A stretch of DNA of 64,000 bases from NCBI RefSeq assembly GCF_004361855.1, contig NZ_SNWQ01000013.1, forward strand, positions 62,001-126,000. Reading direction: 5' to 3'. The stretch is from Kribbella caucasensis. Its GTDB lineage: Bacteria; Actinomycetota; Actinomycetes; Propionibacteriales; Kribbellaceae. A program made the translations under genes and the position numbers. The notes below the pieces were generated by a model. The model did not search any database. It had not been told where the DNA came from and saw nothing but the letters and a program-made list of their open reading frames with translations. This document shows, piece by piece, positions 10,851 through 19,820 of the stretch. The number at the start of each line of letters is the position of its first letter. The first letter of the stretch is position 1.

Positions 10851-11585
10851 GTGGAGGCGGAGATCCTGCTGGTGGGCGGGCTTTCCGTGGTGCTGGCCGC
10901 GTTGGTGCAGGGGACGTTGGGGCTTGGGTTGTCGTTGGTTGCGGCGCCGGTGGTCGCGCTGCTCGATCCGTCGCTGATGCCGGGCGGGATGCTGGTGCCG
11001 GGCGGGATGCTGGTGCTCGGGATGGTGATGCCGGCCCTGACGCTTGCCCATGAGTGGCGGCATGTTGCGTGGCGGCAGGCCGGCTGGCTTACGAGTGCGC
11101 GGGTGGTGACGACACCGGTTGGGGTGATGGTGCTCGGGTGGTTGTCGGCGCGGGCGATCGGGGCGGTGGTTGGCGTGGTGGTGCTGGCTGCCGTTGGGCT
11201 GACTGCGTGGCGGTTGGAGGTCCGGGCGACGACGCGCAATCTCGTGATCGCCGGTGCGGTGGCTGGGGTCTCAGGGACGGCTGCCTCGATCGGTGGGCCG
11301 CCGGCTGCGGTGGTTCTTCAGCATGAGCAGGGTTCGCGGCTTCGGGCGACGCTGGCGGCGTTCTTCCTGATCGGTTCCCTGGTGTCGTTGGTTGCCTTGG
11401 CGGTTGGTGGTCAGCTGACTGTTCATCAGGTTGCGTACGGTGCCACGTGGATCCCGGCGTTGGCGGTTGGCTTCGGGCTCGCGGTACCGCTGCAGAAGCG
11501 GATCCGTGGGCCTTGGCTTCGGCGGGCCGTGCTGTTGGTCGCCGCGGTGTCGTCGATCGTCGTCGTACTGCGCGCCGTGCTGTGA
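10851..11585 (+). CDS. TauE/SafE family sulfite exporter-like membrane protein
   Basis: A 244-residue, highly hydrophobic protein with about seven to eight predicted membrane helices. The two family-typical repeats are visible, GGLSVVLAALVQGTLGLGLSLVAAPVVALL near the N-terminus and AGVSGTAASIGGPPAAVVLQ in the second half. The family exports sulfite, sulfoacetate or related organosulfur anions, but many members are uncharacterised. The substrate here is unknown. It starts at GTG 10851 after AGGGGAAGG. Codon use is unusually rich in G- and T-ending codons (GGG, GTT, TTG) compared with neighbours. A strong hairpin terminator follows at 11591-11623. Confidence 0.87.
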   Translation: MEAEILLVGGLSVVLAALVQGTLGLGLSLVAAPVVALLDPSLMPGGMLVPGGMLVLGMVMPALTLAHEWRHVAWRQAGWLTSARVVTTPVGVMVLGWLSARAIGAVVGVVVLAAVGLTAWRLEVRATTRNLVIAGAVAGVSGTAASIGGPPAAVVLQHEQGSRLRATLAAFFLIGSLVSLVALAVGGQLTVHQVAYGATWIPALAVGFGLAVPLQKRIRGPWLRRAVLLVAAVSSIVVVLRAVL

Positions 11586-11590
11586 AATGG

Positions 11591-11623
11591 CCGTGCTGCC
11601 GGCGCGGGGCGCCGGCAGCACGG
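11591..11623. terminator. Hairpin terminator between convergent genes
   Basis: A perfect 15-bp stem (CCGTGCTGCCGGCGC at 11591-11605 with its complement at 11609-11623) and a three-base loop, located between the convergent exporter and metalloprotease genes. There is no T-tract, as is usual in high-G+C bacteria. Confidence 0.8.
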
Positions 11624-11647
11624 GGTTGTCAGGTCAGCTCGGGACGA

Positions 11648-12499
11648 TCACGTGCCCGGGCGGGGGTAGAGCAGGTTGAGGACCTGGAAGTCCTGGGAGG
11701 ACGGGCGGACTGACCAGCCCGCGCCTACCGTGCCGCTCTTGAGGCAGCTGTTGGTGGACGAGTTGTGGTCGAGGCCCAGCGCGTGACCGAGTTCGTGGCA
11801 GGTGGTCTTGCGGCGCTGGGTCGTGTTGCTGAGCAGGCGGGTGTTGAGTTCGACCTTGGCGGGACCATTCGGCGCGTTGGCCGCCCAGCTGGTCTGGCCG
11901 TACCAGCTGAGACTGCTGTTGACGGCGTACACGTGCACGCAGTGCCGGCCGCCGCCGGGGCAGCCCTGGGTGTGCCAGCGGTAGTAGGCGTCGATCCCGG
12001 GCGACTGGTACCAGTCCGCGACCGCGTTGGTGACCGGGTAGCCGGCCGGCGTGTGGTCGAGGAAGTAGACCTGCGGGTCGTTGAAGCCGTTGTACGCCCA
12101 GGCGTGGTTGCACCAGGCCGCCGCGGTGCCGTAGGTCGGGCAGGCGAGGACCGCGTTCTGCTTGGTCTCCACCTTCTCGCCGGCGTTCAGCACACCGGTG
12201 ATCCCGCGGGCACGCAGTTGGGCCCGAAGGCGTTCAGCGGAGCCCGCCGGTTCGTAGCGGGTGATCGCCGTGATGACGCCGAGCCCGTTGCGGGTGACAA
12301 CCACCACCTCGTCGTCGTCCGCCTGCTTCGAAGCGGCTGCCGCGGCGGTGGCTGGCGGGGCCACCGATGCGGCGTCCGCTGTAGTCGGTTGGGTGACGGT
12401 TGCAGCACTGGCAGCCGGTCCCCACGCGGCTCCCGCGGTCGCCAGTGCGAGCAGCGCAGTGGCTCCCGCGGCGACGGTTCGTCGGTTGATGAATCTCAC
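11648..12499 (-). CDS. Secreted matrixin-like zinc metalloprotease
   Basis: A 283-residue protein with a Sec signal peptide (about 1-32, MRFINRRTVAAG then a hydrophobic core and ASAA), a linker or pro-region of about 60 residues and a catalytic domain ending near the C-terminus. The metzincin zinc motif HELGHALGLDH is intact, giving three His ligands and the catalytic Glu. The matrixin Met-turn usually follows as S-x-M. Here the matching segment reads SCLKSG, so the methionine appears replaced by leucine or the turn lies elsewhere. Several paired cysteines suggest disulphides outside the cell. The GTG start has a strong GGGGAGGAAA ribosome-binding site. The substrate is unknown. Confidence 0.85.
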   Translation of the reverse strand: MRFINRRTVAAGATALLALATAGAAWGPAASAATVTQPTTADAASVAPPATAAAAASKQADDDEVVVVTRNGLGVITAITRYEPAGSAERLRAQLRARGITGVLNAGEKVETKQNAVLACPTYGTAAAWCNHAWAYNGFNDPQVYFLDHTPAGYPVTNAVADWYQSPGIDAYYRWHTQGCPGGGRHCVHVYAVNSSLSWYGQTSWAANAPNGPAKVELNTRLLSNTTQRRKTTCHELGHALGLDHNSSTNSCLKSGTVGAGWSVRPSSQDFQVLNLLYPRPGT

Positions 12500-12692
12500 T
12501 TTTGTTTCCTCCCCAGTTGGTGGGCGGTGACCGGCCAGTGGCTGGCCGGTAACTCCATGACACCGGCGGGGGATCGGTTACGGACAGGCAGATGACCCGG
12601 CAGCTTGGTTGCTGCCGGTGATCAAAAATTGCCAGACCGGGGTGGTGGGGTGGGGAAGGAAGTTTGTCGGAGTGGCGCGGTTTACTGCTGTC

Positions 12693-13256
12693 ATGGCCGA
12701 GGACGGACGGGAACATCCGCGCGAGCTGATCCGGGCCGCGTGCGCCGAGTACGGCGAGGACGCGGTGATCGACTGGTGCGTCGAATTGCTCAGTGGTGCC
12801 GTGTCGCCGGAGGACGCGTTCGCGCCACCTCTGGTCGAGAAGCTCAAGTGGGTCGCGGGCCCGCTGGTGGGTGGTTGGGCGAAGCTCGATCCGGTCAACT
12901 TCTACTGGGTCCGGGTCTGGGCGGCCCGGGCGTTCCTGTACGTGTGGCGTGACGACGTGCTCGACGTACTGCGGGTCGCGGCTGACGACCCGGCCTGGCG
13001 AGTTCGCGAGCACGTTGCCCGGATCACCGCACAACGTGAGCTCGGCCAGTTGGTCGATGCGTTGATCCCGATGCTCGACCACGAACTGCCCCGGGTCCGC
13101 GCGTCCGCGGTACGGGCTGTGGGGGTGGCGGGGGAGTTCGAGCATGCCGAGGCGATCGAGGGGTTGCGTGACGATCCCGACCAGGCCGTCCGCGCGGCTG
13201 TTGAGCGGGCGCTGGAGAAACTCGAGGTCAGATTGGACCGCAGCCTGGACGACTAG
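12693..13256 (+). CDS. HEAT-repeat-like helical protein
   Basis: A soluble 187-residue, all-helical protein. Two to three HEAT-like helical pairs are visible in the second half: VLRVAADDPAWRVREHVARI, then LIPMLDHELPRVRASAVRAV, then AIEGLRDDPDQAVRAAVERAL, each with the D-x-x-x-V-R pattern typical of HEAT/armadillo repeats. Such proteins usually act as protein-binding scaffolds, and no enzyme motif is present. ATG 12693 was chosen over in-frame upstream codons because the sequence before it is not protein-like, and a TTTACT element lies six bases upstream. Function unknown. Confidence 0.8.
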   Translation: MAEDGREHPRELIRAACAEYGEDAVIDWCVELLSGAVSPEDAFAPPLVEKLKWVAGPLVGGWAKLDPVNFYWVRVWAARAFLYVWRDDVLDVLRVAADDPAWRVREHVARITAQRELGQLVDALIPMLDHELPRVRASAVRAVGVAGEFEHAEAIEGLRDDPDQAVRAAVERALEKLEVRLDRSLDD

Positions 13257-13370
13257 CAGCCAACACCCGCGGTTGGTCAGCGCCCGTGCTGTTCATGTGA
13301 GTGGCGATTGGGCGTAACACAGGGCTGGCAGGGTGGGTGCGTCAAGGGGGCTGTCCGTTTCCGGGGGGAA

Positions 13371-13967
13371 ATGATGAACAAGGGCCGATGGGCCATTTCG
13401 GTGCTGCTTGCGGTCGTACTGGCCGGGTGTGCGACCGAGCAACCGCAGTACGGGCCGACGGTGGCGGGTCCGACGACGACGCCGGGGTCGAGGACTCCGC
13501 GGCCGGTCGTTCAGGAGACGCTGGTGGAATCCGAGCCGAAGGTGCCGGTCACCGGTGCGGCGTTGTGCAAGTTGTTCACGACGGCCGAGATCACCAAGCT
13601 GCTCGGGCTTCAGGTCGGCAAGGTGGTCGCGAGCCGGCAAGGGCCGTACTCGAGCTGCACCTGGAAGACGACCAAGTCGGCCGGCGGGATCGTGACGATC
13701 ACCCGGGCCGACGGACGGTACTACGCGGCGTACGAGAAGAAGATCGTCACCGTGTCGGAGGCGCGGAAGGCGCGCGGGCGCAAGGAACTCGAAGGGCTCG
13801 GAGCGGGTGCGTTCGCGATGGGCGCCTCGGTCAATGGGGTGCCTACCTGGCAGGCGGTCGCGTTGCAGGGTGGGCTGCTGACTGGCGTCGAGATTTCCGG
13901 TGCGGGCAGCAAGTCGAGTATCGCGACGGTCAAGGAATTCCTGATCGAGATCCTCGCCCGCGGCTGA
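13371..13967 (+). CDS. Putative lipoprotein, DUF3558-like
   Basis: A 198-residue exported lipoprotein. A short basic N-terminus is followed by a hydrophobic segment and lipobox LAGC, predicting lipidation on the cysteine of AGCATEQ. A flexible Thr/Pro/Arg linker of about 50 residues follows, and then a globular domain containing ALCKLFTTAEITKLLG and SSCTWKT. These resemble the actinobacterial DUF3558 family, with a cysteine pair that may form a disulphide. The start has a GGGGGGAA ribosome-binding site immediately upstream. Function unknown. It is likely anchored to the outer face of the membrane. Confidence 0.8.
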   Translation: MMNKGRWAISVLLAVVLAGCATEQPQYGPTVAGPTTTPGSRTPRPVVQETLVESEPKVPVTGAALCKLFTTAEITKLLGLQVGKVVASRQGPYSSCTWKTTKSAGGIVTITRADGRYYAAYEKKIVTVSEARKARGRKELEGLGAGAFAMGASVNGVPTWQAVALQGGLLTGVEISGAGSKSSIATVKEFLIEILARG

Positions 13968-14066
13968 GTACGAGCTGACCCTCAGCTGAGACTTTGGTGA
14001 GCGAGTGTCATCAACCTGTCATCTGGAAGTCAATCGTTGGCCTCCAACGGCGGGAACGGTCGGCGC

Positions 14067-15731
14067 ATGGAGACCTCCCGTAGATCCGTCCTGAAAGCCG
14101 GTCTGGCTTCCACCGCGGCCCTCACGCCCGCCCTCGCCGCGCTCAGTACGCCGGCCACGGCCGCCGCGACTCCACTGGCGCAGAACCCGTTCACCCTCGG
14201 GATCGCATCCGGCGACCCGTGGCCGGACGGGTTCGTGCTGTGGACCCGGCTGGCACTGAACCCGATCGCCGAGGACGGCCTCGGCGGCATGCCGAGCCGC
14301 TCGTACGCCGTGCAGTGGCAGGTGGCGAGTGATCCGCGGTTCCACCAGGTCGTGCGATCCGGTGTCGCGGTCGCCCGGCCCGAACACGCGCATGCTGTCC
14401 ACGTCACGATCGAAGGGCTCCAGCCTGCCCGCGAGTACTGGTATCGCTTCCGCGCCGAGGGTCACGTGTCGACCGCCGGACGAGCCCTGACCGCTCCGGC
14501 CCGGGGGACCACACCATGCGAACTGGCGATGTCGTTCGTCTCGTGTTCGCAGTACGAGCACGGCTGGTTCACGGCGTACCGGCGGCTGGCCGAGGACCAC
14601 CCGGACCTGGTGCTGCACCTCGGCGACTACCAGTACGAGTACACGAAGGGCGCATACGTCGCGCCTGGTGGGAACGTCCGCGACCATGACGGGCCCGAGA
14701 CCACCACGATGGCGTCGTACCGGCAGCGGCACGCGCAGTACAAGACCGACCTGGACCTGCAGGCCGCGCACGCGGTCGCGCCGTGGCTCGTCGTCTGGGA
14801 CGACCACGAGCTGGACAACAACTGGGCCGACGAGATCTACGAGAAGCCGGAGATCCCGCAACCGGACTTCCTCGCGCGGCGGGCGGCGGCGTTCCAGGCG
14901 TACTACGAGAACATGCCGCTGCGCGCGTCGTCGAAGCCGCGTGGGATCGACATGCAGCTCTACCGGCGGGTGAAGTGGGGCGAGCTGGCCACCTTCCACA
15001 TGCTCGACACCCGGCAGTACCGCGACGACCAGGGCTGCGGCGACGGCTACAAGGACTGCCCGGCCGCGTCGGACCCGAACCGCTCGATCACCGGGACCCG
15101 GCAGGAGAAGTGGCTGGTCGACGGCTTCCGCCGGTCGGAGGCGCGCTGGGACATCCTCGGGCAGCAGGTGTTCTTCGCCCAGCGGGACAACACCGAAGGA
15201 CCGGTCAAGCTGACGTCGATGGACGCGTGGGACGGGTACGTCGCCTCCCGCGACCGGATCACCCGTGGCTGGGTGGACGCCCGGGTCCGGAACCCGGTCG
15301 TGCTGACCGGTGACGTGCACGCGCACTGGGCGTCGGATCTGAAGCTGGACTACGACGACCCGACCTCGCGGACGGTCGGCTCGGAGCTCGTCTGCTCGTC
15401 GATCACGAGTGGTGGGTCCGGGGCCGACTCGGCGTCCGGATCGCACCCGTGGCTGCGGTGGAACCCGCACCTGCGCTTCCAGAACAACCTGCGCGGTTAC
15501 GTCAACACCACGATCACCCGCGAATCGCTGGCGGCCGACTTCCGGTGCGTGCCGCAGGTGAAGACGCCGGGCGCTGAGGTCTTCACCCGGGCGAGCTTCA
15601 CGATCGAGGACCGCAGCCCGGGTTTGCAGCAGACCTACGACAACCCGCCGGCCCCCGCGGCCGTAACCACGCGCGCCGCCGCGGCCGACGAATCCGCCGA
15701 CACCATCGCCTGGGAGACCGCCCGCCCGTGA
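14067..15731 (+). CDS. phoD: Tat-exported PhoD-family alkaline phosphatase
   Basis: A phosphodiesterase/phosphatase that releases phosphate outside the cell. The 554-residue protein starts with a twin-arginine signal (SRRSVLKAGLAS) ending around residue 35, a PhoD N-terminal fibronectin-like domain, then the metallophosphatase domain. Metal-binding signatures include SFVSCSQYEHG, HLGDYQYEY, WDDHELDNNW and VLTGDVHAHWASDL. The ATG at 14067 gives the Tat motif at the very N-terminus. An in-frame TTG 30 bases upstream adds a non-signal-like extension. Two direct TGTCATC repeats (14007 and 14017, ten bases apart) lie before the gene and could be a PhoP-type site, though they are not a clear match to the known PHO box. 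A strong terminator follows. Confidence 0.92.
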   Translation: METSRRSVLKAGLASTAALTPALAALSTPATAAATPLAQNPFTLGIASGDPWPDGFVLWTRLALNPIAEDGLGGMPSRSYAVQWQVASDPRFHQVVRSGVAVARPEHAHAVHVTIEGLQPAREYWYRFRAEGHVSTAGRALTAPARGTTPCELAMSFVSCSQYEHGWFTAYRRLAEDHPDLVLHLGDYQYEYTKGAYVAPGGNVRDHDGPETTTMASYRQRHAQYKTDLDLQAAHAVAPWLVVWDDHELDNNWADEIYEKPEIPQPDFLARRAAAFQAYYENMPLRASSKPRGIDMQLYRRVKWGELATFHMLDTRQYRDDQGCGDGYKDCPAASDPNRSITGTRQEKWLVDGFRRSEARWDILGQQVFFAQRDNTEGPVKLTSMDAWDGYVASRDRITRGWVDARVRNPVVLTGDVHAHWASDLKLDYDDPTSRTVGSELVCSSITSGGSGADSASGSHPWLRWNPHLRFQNNLRGYVNTTITRESLAADFRCVPQVKTPGAEVFTRASFTIEDRSPGLQQTYDNPPAPAAVTTRAAAADESADTIAWETARP

Positions 15732-15740
15732 GTACGTCGT

Positions 15741-15779
15741 GCTGAGTGGCCGAGGAGATGAACTCCTCGGCCACTCAGC
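15741..15779. terminator. Bidirectional hairpin terminator overlapping the HIT gene stop
   Basis: A perfect 17-bp stem (15741-15757 with 15763-15779) and a five-base loop, between the convergent phoD and HIT genes. The right arm includes the HIT stop codon at 15775-15777. Confidence 0.85.
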
Positions 15780-16191
15780 CGGCGAGGGCGGTGCGGAGGC
15801 GTTCGGCGTAGGCCCCCGCCTCGTCCTCGTCGGCGTACTTCGTCCGGGGCCAGAAGAATCCGCGCAACCCGTCGCCCTTGGTCCGGGGGACCACATGGAC
15901 GTGCAGGTGCGGCACGGACTGCGACACCACGTTGTTGACGGCAACGAAGGACCCCTGAGCGTCGAACGCCGTACGGACCGCAGCGGCCACCGAGCGGGCG
16001 GCGCCGAACAGCGGCACGGTGAGTGAGTCCGACAGCTCCACCAGCGTCGCGACGTGCATGCGCGGGACGATCAGGGTGTGGCCCTTGAAGACGGGGCGGA
16101 CGTCGAGGAAGCCAACCACGTCGGGCGTTTCCAGGACGAACTGGGCCGGGGTCTTGCCCGCGATGATCGAGCAGAACAGGCAGTCGGCCAT
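15775..16191 (-). CDS. HIT family nucleotide hydrolase/transferase-like protein
   Basis: A 138-residue protein with the family fold and the histidine triad H95-x-H97-x-H99 (HLHVHV), preceded by CLFCSIIAGKTPAQFVLET and VFKGHTLIVPR. HIT proteins cleave adenosine 5'-phosphoramidates and related nucleotides in the cytoplasm. Its ATG shares one base with the stop of the upstream antiporter gene (TGATG), so the two are translationally coupled. Confidence 0.9.
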   Translation of the reverse strand: MADCLFCSIIAGKTPAQFVLETPDVVGFLDVRPVFKGHTLIVPRMHVATLVELSDSLTVPLFGAARSVAAAVRTAFDAQGSFVAVNNVVSQSVPHLHVHVVPRTKGDGLRGFFWPRTKYADEDEAGAYAERLRTALAG

Positions 16192-18098
16192 CAGCCGAGC
16201 TTCTCGTCCACGTAGCACCAGCGCCAGTTCTCGCCTGGTTCGAAGCTGCGCATCACCGGGTGCTTGGTCTCCTGGAAGTGCGCGCTGGAGTGCCGCATCG
16301 GCGACGAGTCGCAGCAGCCGACATGACCGCAGTCCAGGCACAACCGCAGGTGGACCCAGGTGGTGCCGTCGGCCAGGCACTCCTCGCAGCCCTCGGGGGT
16401 GTTCGGGGACAACACCATCGGTGCCGCCACCAGATGCTCGCACTCGCCGCCGGGCGGAGGCGGCACCCGGAGGTCCTCCGATTGTCCGCCGACGTCATCG
16501 GCTTCCGCGCGATCCAGGATTGACTCCTCGATGTCGAGCGCGATCTGCGCCCGCTGCAACACCTCGTCCGCGACCAGGCCCTCGTCCCGGACCTTGAGGA
16601 TGTACTCCCGCTCCTTCTGCAGCATGGCCGTCCGCAGCCGGCGATAGGCCTCACTGGGTGTCTCGTACTCCGACTCGGGCCGGCCGAGTCGTTCCCACGC
16701 GGCCAGCGCCCGGGCCTCACCGCGTTGCCGGAGCAGCGTGACGACTTCTTCGGGCTCGTCCGACGTGACCAGCCGATCGAGCTCCTCCTCGGCGGCCTTG
16801 TGAGCGCCCTGCAGTACGGCGGCCTCCTGCAACGCGTCTTCGGCCGGATCAGGTCCGGGCAACCCCACCCGGCGTACGAGCCAGGGCAAAGTGGAGCCCT
16901 GGAGCAGCAGGGTGCCGGCCGTCACCGCGAGGGCGATGAAGACGAGCAGTTCGCGGTGAGGGGTGTTCTCGGGCAGCACGAACACGGCGGCCAGCGTGAC
17001 CACGCCGCGCATCCCGGCCCAGGAGAGGACGACGAGCGCCGGAACCGAGACCGGCCCGGACGAAGATCGGCCGAGCATCCGCCGCGACAGGTAGACGACT
17101 GGGAACATCCAGATCGGCCGGAGCAGCACGACTGTGAGGAAGACGCCGATGGTGGTGACCGCGATCGTCATCGCCGACAGCGGGCTCTCGGCCAGGTCGT
17201 CGAGGATCCACCGGGTCTGCAGGCCGATCAGCAAGAACACCGCGTTCTCGAGCAGGAACTGGATCGTCCGCCAGTTGGTCCGCTCCGAGATCCGGGAGGC
17301 GGCCGACTGGATCACCGGCGACTTGTGCCCGAGAAGCAGACCGGTGACGACCACGGCCAGTACGCCGGACGCGTGCACGTAGTGGTTCTCGGCCGCGACG
17401 TACGCGATGAACGGCGCGGTCAGACTGAGCGTGGTATCGAGCACAGGGTCGGTGAACCGCTTGCGGACCTTGGCGAGCAGGACGGCGACGATCAGCCCGA
17501 CCAGTACGCCGCCGCCCGCCGCCCGGAGGAAGTCCGTGCTGACGTGCAACACGGTCGGCGCCGTGACAGCCGCCGCGATCGCGGTCCGCAGACAGACCAG
17601 GGCGGTCGCGTCGTTCAGCAGGCTCTCGCCCTCGAGGATCGTCACCAGTCGGCGGGGAAGACCGATACGCTTCGCGATCGCGGTCGCGGCAACCGCGTCC
17701 GGCGGTGCCACGACCGCGCCGAGGGCGAACGCGGCCCAGAGCGGGAGCCGCTCCTGACCATCGGCATCGGCGAGACTGCCGAGCAACCAGTAGGCAACGA
17801 GGCCGACGCCGATCGCGGTGAACGCGACCAGCCCCACCGACAACGTGCCGATGGACCGGCGGTGCTGGGAGAAGTCGACCAGGCTCGTCTTGATCGCCGC
17901 CGAGTACAGCAACGGCGGCAGGAAGCCGACCAGGACGACCTCGGGCGTCAACTCGACCCGGGGGACGAACGGCAGGTAGGACGCCGCGATGCCGACCACT
18001 ACGAGCAACAGGGGAGCCGGAACCCCGGTCCGCCGGCCCAGTGCCGCTCCGGCGGCGACCACGGCGACCAGGGCAACGATCTCGATCGCGATTTCCAC
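16191..18098 (-). CDS. Na+/H+ antiporter (NhaP/CPA1 type) with C-terminal UBP zinc finger
   Basis: A 635-residue protein. Residues about 1-400 form a cation/proton antiporter domain with about 12 membrane helices and conserved segments PPDAVAATAIAKR, EGESLLNDATALV and SWAGMRGVVTLAA. A charged helical region follows. The last 80 residues form a ubiquitin-hydrolase-type zinc finger (paired cysteines in EGCEEC and CLDCGHVGC, then histidines ending in HPVM). That fusion is known in actinobacterial antiporters although ubiquitin is absent, so the finger probably binds another C-terminus or acts in regulation. The GTG start at 18098 (VEIAIEIVALVAVV) fits homologues. An in-frame ATG at 18146 would add 16 residues. 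Confidence 0.88.
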   Translation of the reverse strand: MEIAIEIVALVAVVAAGAALGRRTGVPAPLLLVVVGIAASYLPFVPRVELTPEVVLVGFLPPLLYSAAIKTSLVDFSQHRRSIGTLSVGLVAFTAIGVGLVAYWLLGSLADADGQERLPLWAAFALGAVVAPPDAVAATAIAKRIGLPRRLVTILEGESLLNDATALVCLRTAIAAAVTAPTVLHVSTDFLRAAGGGVLVGLIVAVLLAKVRKRFTDPVLDTTLSLTAPFIAYVAAENHYVHASGVLAVVVTGLLLGHKSPVIQSAASRISERTNWRTIQFLLENAVFLLIGLQTRWILDDLAESPLSAMTIAVTTIGVFLTVVLLRPIWMFPVVYLSRRMLGRSSSGPVSVPALVVLSWAGMRGVVTLAAVFVLPENTPHRELLVFIALAVTAGTLLLQGSTLPWLVRRVGLPGPDPAEDALQEAAVLQGAHKAAEEELDRLVTSDEPEEVVTLLRQRGEARALAAWERLGRPESEYETPSEAYRRLRTAMLQKEREYILKVRDEGLVADEVLQRAQIALDIEESILDRAEADDVGGQSEDLRVPPPPGGECEHLVAAPMVLSPNTPEGCEECLADGTTWVHLRLCLDCGHVGCCDSSPMRHSSAHFQETKHPVMRSFEPGENWRWCYVDEKLG

Positions 18099-18269
18099 GC
18101 GGACAGTTTGGCAGGCCGTCGCGGGTTCGGCAGCGCGGTTCGCCATCGGCTGAGCCGAGGCTGTTGCTGTGGCGTTGTCGGGCGTTGTCGGCCGTTCTCA
18201 GCTGTTCTCACCGGGGCCCGGGTCGTCTAGCGTGAGCGAACCGGAACAGGATCATCACAGGGGGTCACT

Positions 18270-19820
18270 GTGCGCCGCTTGAAGATTCTCGCCCTCAGCT
18301 CCGCGTTCGCGTTGCTCTCGCCCACGCTCGCCCTGCCGGTCGCCCAGGCCGCCGAAGTACGGTCCGCCGAAGTACAGGCCGCCGAAGTACAGACGACCAT
18401 CGGATGTGTGGACAGCGTCCCAGAGCCCGGTACTACGGTCCCGGTGCGGATCTGCTACTCGCTCTTCAAACCCGCGACCGCGTCGGCCGGCAACACGGTG
18501 CCGCTGATCTTCCACAGCCACGGCTGGGGTGGCAGCCGGACGAAGGACGCGGCCACCTTCGCGTCGTACCTCGATGCCGGGTTCGGCGTACTGAGCTTCG
18601 ACCAGCGCAGCTTCGGGGAGAGCACCGGCGTCGCGCACGTGATGAACCCGGACTACGAGGGCCGCGACGTGATCCGGCTGGTCGATCTGGTCACCGGCCT
18701 GGACTGGGTGACGAAGCAACGACCCGGTGATCCGCTGATCGGCGCGATCGGCGGCTCGTACGGCGGTGGCTACCAGTTCGCCGGCGCGTTCACCGAGGTT
18801 CGGGACCGCGGCCGGACCAGGTTCGACGCGCTCGTGCCCGAGGTCACCTGGTGGGACCTCAAGCAGAGCCTGGCGCCGGACGAGTCCGCCCGGACGTTGT
18901 GGCTGATCGGCCTGTACGCCGGTGGTGGGAGCCACCTTCCACCGGCGATCCAGGCCGCGTTCGTCGCCCTGATCACCACCGGGATCTGGCCAGCGGGGAA
19001 CGCGGGCCGGGAGCTCGACGCGTTCTTCGCCAAGAACGGCCCGGCCTGGCACGTGCAGCAGGGCCGGAAACTGGACATCCCGGTGCTGATCGGCCAGGGT
19101 GCGACCGACAATCTGTTCAACCTCAACCAGGGCCTGCAGAACTTTGACAAGGCCCTGACCTCGCAGGCCCGGAAGCGTTCACTGTTCGTCGGCTACAACG
19201 GCGGTCACACCCTCCCGGCCGTCCTCCCGCCGGGCTTCGCGACCCCGGGGGATCCGTGCTCGATCGCTCTCGGCAGCCCGAACTTCGCGAGCCTCGCCCA
19301 GCGGTTCCTGGCCCTCAATCTCAAGCACCAGAACACCGCGCTGACCGGCTTCGGCAAGTACCACCTGGCCACCGCCGACGCCCGCTGCCTCACCCAGCGC
19401 AGCCTCGCGCCAGACCGGCACTTCAAGGTCCGCAAGGTGATCACCACCGCGAACGTCGGCCTGCCGATCAACATCGAGCTCGCGAAGGGCCCGATCACGG
19501 TCGCGGGCGTTCCCCGGCTCAACACGAAGGTGTCCACGCTGCTGCCCGACGCCGCCGCATACTTCGCCTTGAGCGTCGGTACCAGTCCGCTCACCGCCCG
19601 CGTCGTCCAGAACAACACGCTCCCGCTCCGCGAACCGAAACCAGTCGGCGGCGCACGCCGTACGGTCGAGCTCCCCGGCATCGCGGTCGACGTCCCGGCC
19701 GGCAAGTCCCTCTACCTGACCATCGCTCCGACAGCAGACATGTACGCCGGCCAGAACGGCCGCATCCCCAGTCCTCCGCTGCTGACCAACTCCATTGTGG
19801 AGGTCAACACGGTTCGCTAA
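18270..19820 (+). CDS. Secreted alpha/beta hydrolase (CocE/X-Pro dipeptidyl-peptidase-like)
   Basis: A 516-residue exported hydrolase. The signal peptide covers about residues 1-28 (ending PVAQA). The catalytic domain shows HSHGWGGSR (oxyanion region), a nucleophile serine in GGSYGGGYQF, an acid in IGQGATDNLF and a histidine in GYNGGHT. A C-terminal beta-rich domain of about 120 residues follows. This layout resembles S15/CocE-type acyl peptidases or esterases, with the substrate unknown. Just after the signal peptide the DNA holds three 15-bp tandem repeats. The stop directly abuts the stop of the convergent DUF402 gene, with no intergenic bases. Confidence 0.87.
   Translation: MRRLKILALSSAFALLSPTLALPVAQAAEVRSAEVQAAEVQTTIGCVDSVPEPGTTVPVRICYSLFKPATASAGNTVPLIFHSHGWGGSRTKDAATFASYLDAGFGVLSFDQRSFGESTGVAHVMNPDYEGRDVIRLVDLVTGLDWVTKQRPGDPLIGAIGGSYGGGYQFAGAFTEVRDRGRTRFDALVPEVTWWDLKQSLAPDESARTLWLIGLYAGGGSHLPPAIQAAFVALITTGIWPAGNAGRELDAFFAKNGPAWHVQQGRKLDIPVLIGQGATDNLFNLNQGLQNFDKALTSQARKRSLFVGYNGGHTLPAVLPPGFATPGDPCSIALGSPNFASLAQRFLALNLKHQNTALTGFGKYHLATADARCLTQRSLAPDRHFKVRKVITTANVGLPINIELAKGPITVAGVPRLNTKVSTLLPDAAAYFALSVGTSPLTARVVQNNTLPLREPKPVGGARRTVELPGIAVDVPAGKSLYLTIAPTADMYAGQNGRIPSPPLLTNSIVEVNTVR
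18351..18395 (+). repeat. Three tandem 15-bp repeats at the mature N-terminus of the hydrolase
   Basis: GCCGAAGTAC followed by five variable bases is repeated at 18351, 18366 and 18381, encoding AEVRS-AEVQA-AEVQT. The near-identity of the units suggests recent slippage. Confidence 0.85.
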
